24,536 bases of DNA from JABIBT01 sp964471565 (GTDB lineage Archaea; Nanobdellota; Nanobdellia; SCGC-AAA011-G17; PNOQ01), in assembly GCA_964471565.1 (NCBI GenBank), contig CAYYFK010000009.1, forward strand, positions 1 through 24,536. Direction: 5' to 3'. Made by a program: the position numbers and the translations under genes. How positions within the stretch are numbered: the first letter of the stretch is position 1; each line of letters begins with the position of its first letter. Below are positions 21,084-24,536 of this stretch, in pieces. The notes below the pieces were generated by a model. It saw only the letters and a program-made list of their open reading frames with translations. It did no database searches and was not told the origin of the DNA.

Positions 21084-21091
21084 TTTTATAC
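21084..21091 (+). promoter_or_regulatory. TATA box of gatD
   Basis: TTTTATAC centred 25.5 nt before the gatD ATG at 21113, consistent with a leaderless transcript for gatD and the lipoprotein coupled to it. Confidence 0.55.
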
Positions 21092-21112
21092 TAGTTTTAT
21101 TATTTTTGTTTT

Positions 21113-22366
21113 ATGGCAGTTTGTGATAAAGTTAAAGTAAAAACTTCTAAAGAAGAATTTATTGGAGTTTTAATGCCTGATTCTATAAATAATAAATTAG
21201 TTTTAAAATTAGAGTCTGGTTATAATGTTGGAATTGAGAAGAAAAAGGTTAAAAGCATCAAAGTTTTAGAAAAAGTTAAGGTGAAAAAAGAAATTTCTAA
21301 AAAAGTTAAGAAAAATTCTAAGTTGCCAACTATATCTATTTTACATACTGGCGGAACTATTGCTTCAAAAATTGATTATGAAACTGGTGGCGTTAAAGCT
21401 CAATTTACTCCTTCAGAGATCTTGAAAAACATTCCAGAATTAGGAAAAATAGCTAATTTAGACTGTAAATTGATTTCAAATGTGTTTTCTGAAGATTTAA
21501 CGTTTAAAGATTATAATAAGTTAGCTAAAGAGGTTGAAAAAGAAGTTAAGAAAGGCGCTAAAGGTGTTATTATTACTCATGGAACCGATACCCTACACTA
21601 TTCTTCGGCCGCTTTATCTTTCATGTTTGAGAATTTATCAATTCCTGTTGTTTTTGTTGGAGCTCAGAGAAGTTCTGATAGGGGAAGTTCAGACGCTTCT
21701 TTAAATTTAATTTGTGCTGCCCAGTTTATTGCTAATACAAATTACTCTGGGGTTTGTGTGTGCATGCATAAATCAATGGATGATGATTCTTGTTTAATAA
21801 TTTCTGGAGTAAAGGCAAGGAAGTTACATAGTTCAAGAAGAGATGCGTTTAAGGCGGTAAATGATGTTCCTATTTTGGAAATTGATAAGAAAGGCAAGAT
21901 TTTATCTGGAAAGAGTAAGTTTGGGAAAGTTAATGGAAAATTAAAAGTTCATTTGTTTAAGGAAAATTTGAAACTTGGTATTCTTAGAGGCCACCCGCAT
22001 ATGAATGTTAAGGAAGTTAGTTGCTTTTCCGGGTTCGATGGATTGATCTTAGAGGGAACCGGTTTAGGTCATTTTCCAATTCATGAAGATAATAAAGGAA
22101 TTTTTAGAGAATTGAAGAAATTAAGCAAAGAAATGCCACTGGTTATGACTTCTCAAACTGTTTTTGGGAGGGTTAATATGAATGTTTATTCAACTGGCAG
22201 AGAATTACAAGAGTTTGTTGTTTCTGGAGAGGATATGTTAACAGAGGTTGCTTACGTTAAATTGGCATTCTTACTTAGTAATTTTAAAAAAGAAGTTGAA
22301 AGTTTGATTAGAGAAGATCTGAAAGGGGAGATAAACAAAAGAATTTCGGATGAGTTTTTAGAATGA
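21113..22366 (+). CDS. gatD: Glutamyl-tRNA(Gln) amidotransferase subunit D
   Basis: GatD is the asparaginase-like subunit of archaeal GatDE. It releases ammonia from an amide donor for GatE, which converts Glu-tRNA(Gln) to Gln-tRNA(Gln). The N-terminal small domain (1-52) has the GatD pattern of a short beta barrel, DKVKVKTSKEEFIGVLMPD. A lysine-rich linker leads to the asparaginase domain: HTGGTIAS (78-85) with catalytic Thr, THGTDT (155-160) with the second Thr and Asp, and MHKS with Lys at about 225. LILEGTGLGHFP and a C-terminal TEVAYVKLAFLL complete it. At 417 residues it is full length and distinguished from plain asparaginases by the N-terminal barrel. gatE is not in the window. The stop overlaps the next start in ATGA. 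Confidence 0.95.
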   Translation: MAVCDKVKVKTSKEEFIGVLMPDSINNKLVLKLESGYNVGIEKKKVKSIKVLEKVKVKKEISKKVKKNSKLPTISILHTGGTIASKIDYETGGVKAQFTPSEILKNIPELGKIANLDCKLISNVFSEDLTFKDYNKLAKEVEKEVKKGAKGVIITHGTDTLHYSSAALSFMFENLSIPVVFVGAQRSSDRGSSDASLNLICAAQFIANTNYSGVCVCMHKSMDDDSCLIISGVKARKLHSSRRDAFKAVNDVPILEIDKKGKILSGKSKFGKVNGKLKVHLFKENLKLGILRGHPHMNVKEVSCFSGFDGLILEGTGLGHFPIHEDNKGIFRELKKLSKEMPLVMTSQTVFGRVNMNVYSTGRELQEFVVSGEDMLTEVAYVKLAFLLSNFKKEVESLIREDLKGEINKRISDEFLE

Positions 22367-22686
22367 AAAAAAGTTTAGTCAGGTTAGTTTTGATTTCTTT
22401 AATTGGTTGTGGACCTAATGAAGAGCTTGTTCATGTTGAAAAACCTAATGTGGTGGATAGTTTAGTTGTTAATGGAGAGTTTGGTGGTTGGAAAGTTGAA
22501 GCCAATACTATGATTAGATTGAAGGAAGTTGTTGAGGATAGTTTGGGTTATTATTATGCAAGTGAAGAGAAAGGTTACCTTGGACCATTAGATTATGTTT
22601 TAGAGACCACTGGCGAAGATGGGGGGAAGTATAAAATAACTCTTGGTTTTGATCATAAGAAAATTTTAGTTAGCGAGATGGAATAA
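22363..22686 (+). CDS. Small putative lipoprotein, 107 aa
   Basis: The N terminus MKKSLVRLVLISLIGCGPN is a short lipoprotein-type signal with lipobox LIGC (Cys16), predicting membrane anchoring outside the cell. The mature part is about 90 residues, acidic and beta-rich (GGWKVEANTMIRL, GYYYASEEKGYLGPLDY), with no recognised domain. The start overlaps the gatD stop as ATGA, so translation is coupled to gatD, a strange partner for an exported protein. The 3' end overlaps the convergent gene at 22670 by 17 bp. It may simply be carried in the gatD transcript. Function unknown. Confidence 0.6.
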   Translation: MKKSLVRLVLISLIGCGPNEELVHVEKPNVVDSLVVNGEFGGWKVEANTMIRLKEVVEDSLGYYYASEEKGYLGPLDYVLETTGEDGGKYKITLGFDHKKILVSEME

Positions 22687-23131
22687 AAAGTTCTTCAAAT
22701 ATTTTATCTAGAAATCTGGTATATTGAGTTTGTTCCCATTGCTTTTTGAAATCTGCCAGCATTTGATCTGCTTCTTCAATAAAGTCTATTGGTCTATCGT
22801 CTGTATCAAAGATTGTAAAATGAAAGGGGACTCCATTTAGCCCATATTCTTTTGAATAAATTCCCCTTCTTTTTCCCCCTTCAAAATCTAATTCTATAGA
22901 AAGATCAAAATTATCTTGGTTATGTTTAAACGCTGCTCCAATTTTGTCATCTAATGTTAACGTTATTATCGCATCATTTCTGTATGGGACATGTGGAAAG
23001 TCAAAATGTTCTTTGAGAAAGGTTTGAGTATATCTATTTTTTATGTTTCCAAACTTAGGATGACTTTTATCCCCATTATTCATTAAATACGCCGCAATTA
23101 CATTTGAAATCCCATATTTTGATTCTGACAT
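22670..23131 (-). CDS. Hypothetical protein, 153 aa
   Basis: An unrecognised cytoplasmic protein, without signal peptide or membrane span. Its N-terminal third is MSESKYGISNVIAAYLMNN and then a basic NIKNRYTQTFLKEHFDF. A beta-rich middle (IITLTLDDKIGAAF, FDLSIELDFEGG) and a helical C terminus ending EQTQYTRFLDKIFEELF follow. The alternating strands around DLSIELDFEGG suggest a small alpha/beta fold. The ATG at 23131 follows a TATA-like TTATAA by about 28 nt. It is divergent from the lipoprotein at 23214 and overlaps the convergent lipoprotein gene by 17 bp. Function unknown. Confidence 0.6.
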   Translation of the reverse strand: MSESKYGISNVIAAYLMNNGDKSHPKFGNIKNRYTQTFLKEHFDFPHVPYRNDAIITLTLDDKIGAAFKHNQDNFDLSIELDFEGGKRRGIYSKEYGLNGVPFHFTIFDTDDRPIDFIEEADQMLADFKKQWEQTQYTRFLDKIFEELFIPSR

Positions 23132-23184
23132 CGTTTTAGGGGAATATACTTGGACTTATAATTTTTATGAATTAAACAATAATG

Positions 23185-23192
23185 TTTATATA
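23185..23192 (+). promoter_or_regulatory. TATA box deciding the start of the lipoprotein at 23214
   Basis: TTTATATA centred 25.5 nt before ATG 23214. An in-frame TTG at 23193 would lie directly at the TATA box and upstream of any transcript, so it cannot be the start. Confidence 0.6.
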
Positions 23193-23213
23193 TTGAAATG
23201 GAGTTACTTTTGT

Positions 23214-23633
23214 ATGGATAACTTGAAAAGAATTGGAATTGGTCTTGCTGGATTAGCCGGATTAGTTGCTTTGGAAGGATGTAGTTCTCCTAGTAGAAAT
23301 TTGGGGACTTTTTTTGTTCCTTCTGAATTAGAGATTAGGGAGATTGAAAAATCTTATATCACAAAGAAAAGGTTAGATACATACAGGAGTTATCATAGTG
23401 GAACATTGAATAAAGTAGATTATGTTGCAATTGCTTTTGATTTAGTTTGGAAAGATACGGGTAGACTCAAAGTAAATGGGAATTGTATCGTTGGTTCTCT
23501 TGAAACCAGTTCGGTGGGTATTGTTGAAGAAGGAAATTCTTACTATGTTTGTGTTTCTTTAGATGATTTGGGAATAGATTATGAGGTAAGATTAGAAAAA
23601 AATCTTGAATTTGGCTGTATAGAGCAAAAATAA
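23214..23633 (+). CDS. Putative lipoprotein, 139 aa
   Basis: I place the start at ATG 23214 (MDNLKRIGIGLAGLAGLVAL) because a TATA box lies 25.5 nt upstream. A TTG at 23193 in frame would add seven residues but sits on the TATA box. The signal peptide ends in the lipobox LEGCSS with Cys at about 23. The mature protein is mixed: a helical ELEIREIEKSYITKKRLDTYRSY, then strands VDYVAIAFDLVW and LKVNGNCIVGS with a Cys, and SYYVCVSLDDLGIDYEV with another Cys, so an extracytoplasmic disulfide is possible. No family is recognised. Its TAA is directly followed by the TTA complement of the convergent agmatinase stop. It is divergent from the orphan at 22670. Confidence 0.65.
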   Translation: MDNLKRIGIGLAGLAGLVALEGCSSPSRNLGTFFVPSELEIREIEKSYITKKRLDTYRSYHSGTLNKVDYVAIAFDLVWKDTGRLKVNGNCIVGSLETSSVGIVEEGNSYYVCVSLDDLGIDYEVRLEKNLEFGCIEQK

Positions 23634-24425
23634 TTAAAATTTGTAACCTATAATTTTGTAGATTAATTTTGAAACTATGTAGTCTGAGTTTGTGTTTTTT
23701 TCTGGTTTTAGTTCAACTATATCTACTCCGACTACGTTTTTCTCTTTGAATAATTGTTTTAGTAGACTCATTAATTGGTACCATCTTAATCCTCCTGGTT
23801 CTGGAGTTCCAACATCAGGAATAATACTTGAATCTAAGGCATCTAGGTCAATTGTTAAGTAAACGTTTTCTTTTAGAGTTTGAAGTATCTCTTGAATGTA
23901 ATTTTTGTTGTAGATTAAATCCTTCATAAAAAAAGTCTTTATGTTGTTGTTTTTTATGAATTCATGTTCTTTTTTTTCTAAGGATCTTATTCCAACTTGA
24001 GTTATGTTTTTGTTTATTTCTGAAACCCTTCGCATTACACAGGCGTGAGACATTTTATTGTTTTCAAAGGAATCCTTTAAGTCTGCGTGAGCATCTATAT
24101 GGAGAATTGAAAGGTTTTCTTGGTTATGTCTTTTTATTAAAGATAAGGAGATTGTATGCTCTCCACCAATTGCTATTAAGAATTTGTCTGTTTGTAAGTT
24201 CTCTATCCCTTCTAATGATTTTATTTCATCTAATGTTGTGATTCCTACTTGATATGGTTCTTTATCTAACTCTTCATCATAAAGTTCTAGTTCGTTTGAA
24301 GCTTTTAATATTGCTTTTGGAGCATTTTTTGTTCCTTTTTTATAACTAGTTGTCTCTTCATAAGGAACTGGAAGTATTGCTACCTTTGCCTCTTCAAATT
24401 TTGGTAAATTCATAAAAGTTTCCAT
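23634..24425 (-). CDS. speB: Agmatinase/ureohydrolase-family protein
   Basis: Most likely hydrolyses agmatine to putrescine and urea, the archaeal route to polyamines. Manganese ligands are in place: GGEHTIS (first His), LHIDAHADL (Asp, His, Asp) and YLTIDLDALD (Asp, Asp), followed by PDVGTPEPGGL and VGVDIVELKP, typical of agmatinases rather than arginases. I choose ATG 24425 (METFMNLPKFEEA), 263 residues, because a TATA box (TTTATAAA at 24448-24455) lies 26.5 nt upstream. A more upstream ATG at 24482 would add 19 residues (MVITGTNRTF...) lying over and beyond the TATA box and unlike the family. A guanidino-acid ureohydrolase is the alternative. Upstream arginine decarboxylase is not in the window. 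Convergent stop codons abut those of the lipoprotein gene. Confidence 0.85.
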   Translation of the reverse strand: METFMNLPKFEEAKVAILPVPYEETTSYKKGTKNAPKAILKASNELELYDEELDKEPYQVGITTLDEIKSLEGIENLQTDKFLIAIGGEHTISLSLIKRHNQENLSILHIDAHADLKDSFENNKMSHACVMRRVSEINKNITQVGIRSLEKKEHEFIKNNNIKTFFMKDLIYNKNYIQEILQTLKENVYLTIDLDALDSSIIPDVGTPEPGGLRWYQLMSLLKQLFKEKNVVGVDIVELKPEKNTNSDYIVSKLIYKIIGYKF

Positions 24426-24447
24426 TGAAATTCGGAGAGAATGTTTT

Positions 24448-24455
24448 TTTATAAA
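24448..24455 (-). promoter_or_regulatory. TATA box deciding the agmatinase start
   Basis: TTTATAAA, flanked by A/T, centred 26.5 nt before ATG 24425. It lies inside the longer reading frame that begins at 24482, and argues against that start. Confidence 0.55.
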
Positions 24456-24536
24456 AGTTCTGTTTGTGCCTGTTATCACCATTTAGGCTTTGCACATTAA
24501 TTAAGCCTCACATCGTACAACCTCCATTTTTGCACA

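Noticed and set aside
24426..24482. N-terminal extension of the agmatinase from ATG 24482
   Set aside because: It covers the TATA box and adds residues unlike the family; ATG 24425 has correct promoter spacing.
24485..24536. Inverted repeat AGGCTT/AAGCCT and possible 3' end of another minus-strand gene at the window edge
   Set aside because: Six-base arms with a 12-nt loop are weak, and all three minus frames reach a stop within a dozen codons, so the coding frame cannot be chosen.
1..24536. CRISPR arrays, insertion sequences, defence or toxin-antitoxin cassettes
   Set aside because: No spaced direct repeats of CRISPR type, no transposase or integrase, and no recognisable toxin-antitoxin pair was seen.

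Overview
The window is a compact, strongly AT-rich stretch of an archaeal chromosome. Archaeal markers are ABCE1 (Rli1) with its two 4Fe-4S clusters, an archaeal-type tryptophanyl-tRNA synthetase, GatD of the archaeal GatDE amidotransferase, an ATP-dependent DNA ligase, an Lhr-family helicase, a TrmB-family regulator and FtsZ. Most genes have a TATA box 24-29 nt before the start codon, the geometry of leaderless archaeal transcripts. Low GC, tiny spacers and many short secreted or orphan proteins suggest a DPANN lineage (Pacearchaeota/Woesearchaeota-like). That placement is inference from gene style, not from a marker tree.

Layout. 1-473: a pentapeptide-repeat gene made of 15-bp tandem units, with an in-frame TAG in its 5' part. 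485-3387: an Lhr-type helicase and a small orphan gene, divergent around one shared TATA box. 3444-6043: a proteasome-beta-like Ntn hydrolase and ABCE1. 6040-9916: a dNTP-supply operon on the minus strand, nrdR-nrdJ-dut, preceded by two NrdR boxes 33 bp apart. 9985-12702: a TrmB-like regulator with a palindrome at its predicted transcription start, and DNA ligase. 12743-15521: two coupled secreted proteins divergent from a transglutaminase-like lipoprotein. 15522-16704: trpS with its cognate intronless tRNA-Trp(CCA) directly upstream. 16785-18400: a nitroreductase, an HExxH protein and an orphan. 18452-19932: ftsZ, with elaborate 3' hairpins and a repeat-rich upstream region. 19933-22686: a small HExxH protein, a PRTase-like protein, GatD and a coupled lipoprotein. 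22670-24482: an orphan, another lipoprotein and an agmatinase.

How the genes fit together. The nrdR-nrdJ-dut operon joins repressor, B12-dependent ribonucleotide reductase and dUTPase, so dNTP production, dUTP removal and ATP/dATP sensing sit in one transcript. trpS/tRNA-Trp and GatD belong to tRNA charging, ABCE1 to ribosome recycling. Six predicted exported or membrane-anchored proteins or enzymes of unknown role are interspersed.

No mobile element, CRISPR array or classical defence cassette was seen. The most unusual signals are regulatory: a 27-bp promoter element containing TTAC-N5-GTAA in front of two unrelated genes (14758 and 20248), a near-perfect long hairpin spanning the ftsZ stop codon, repeated motifs upstream of ftsZ, and the NrdR-box pair. 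Among proteins, the proteasome-like enzyme with Thr directly after the initiator Met stands out.
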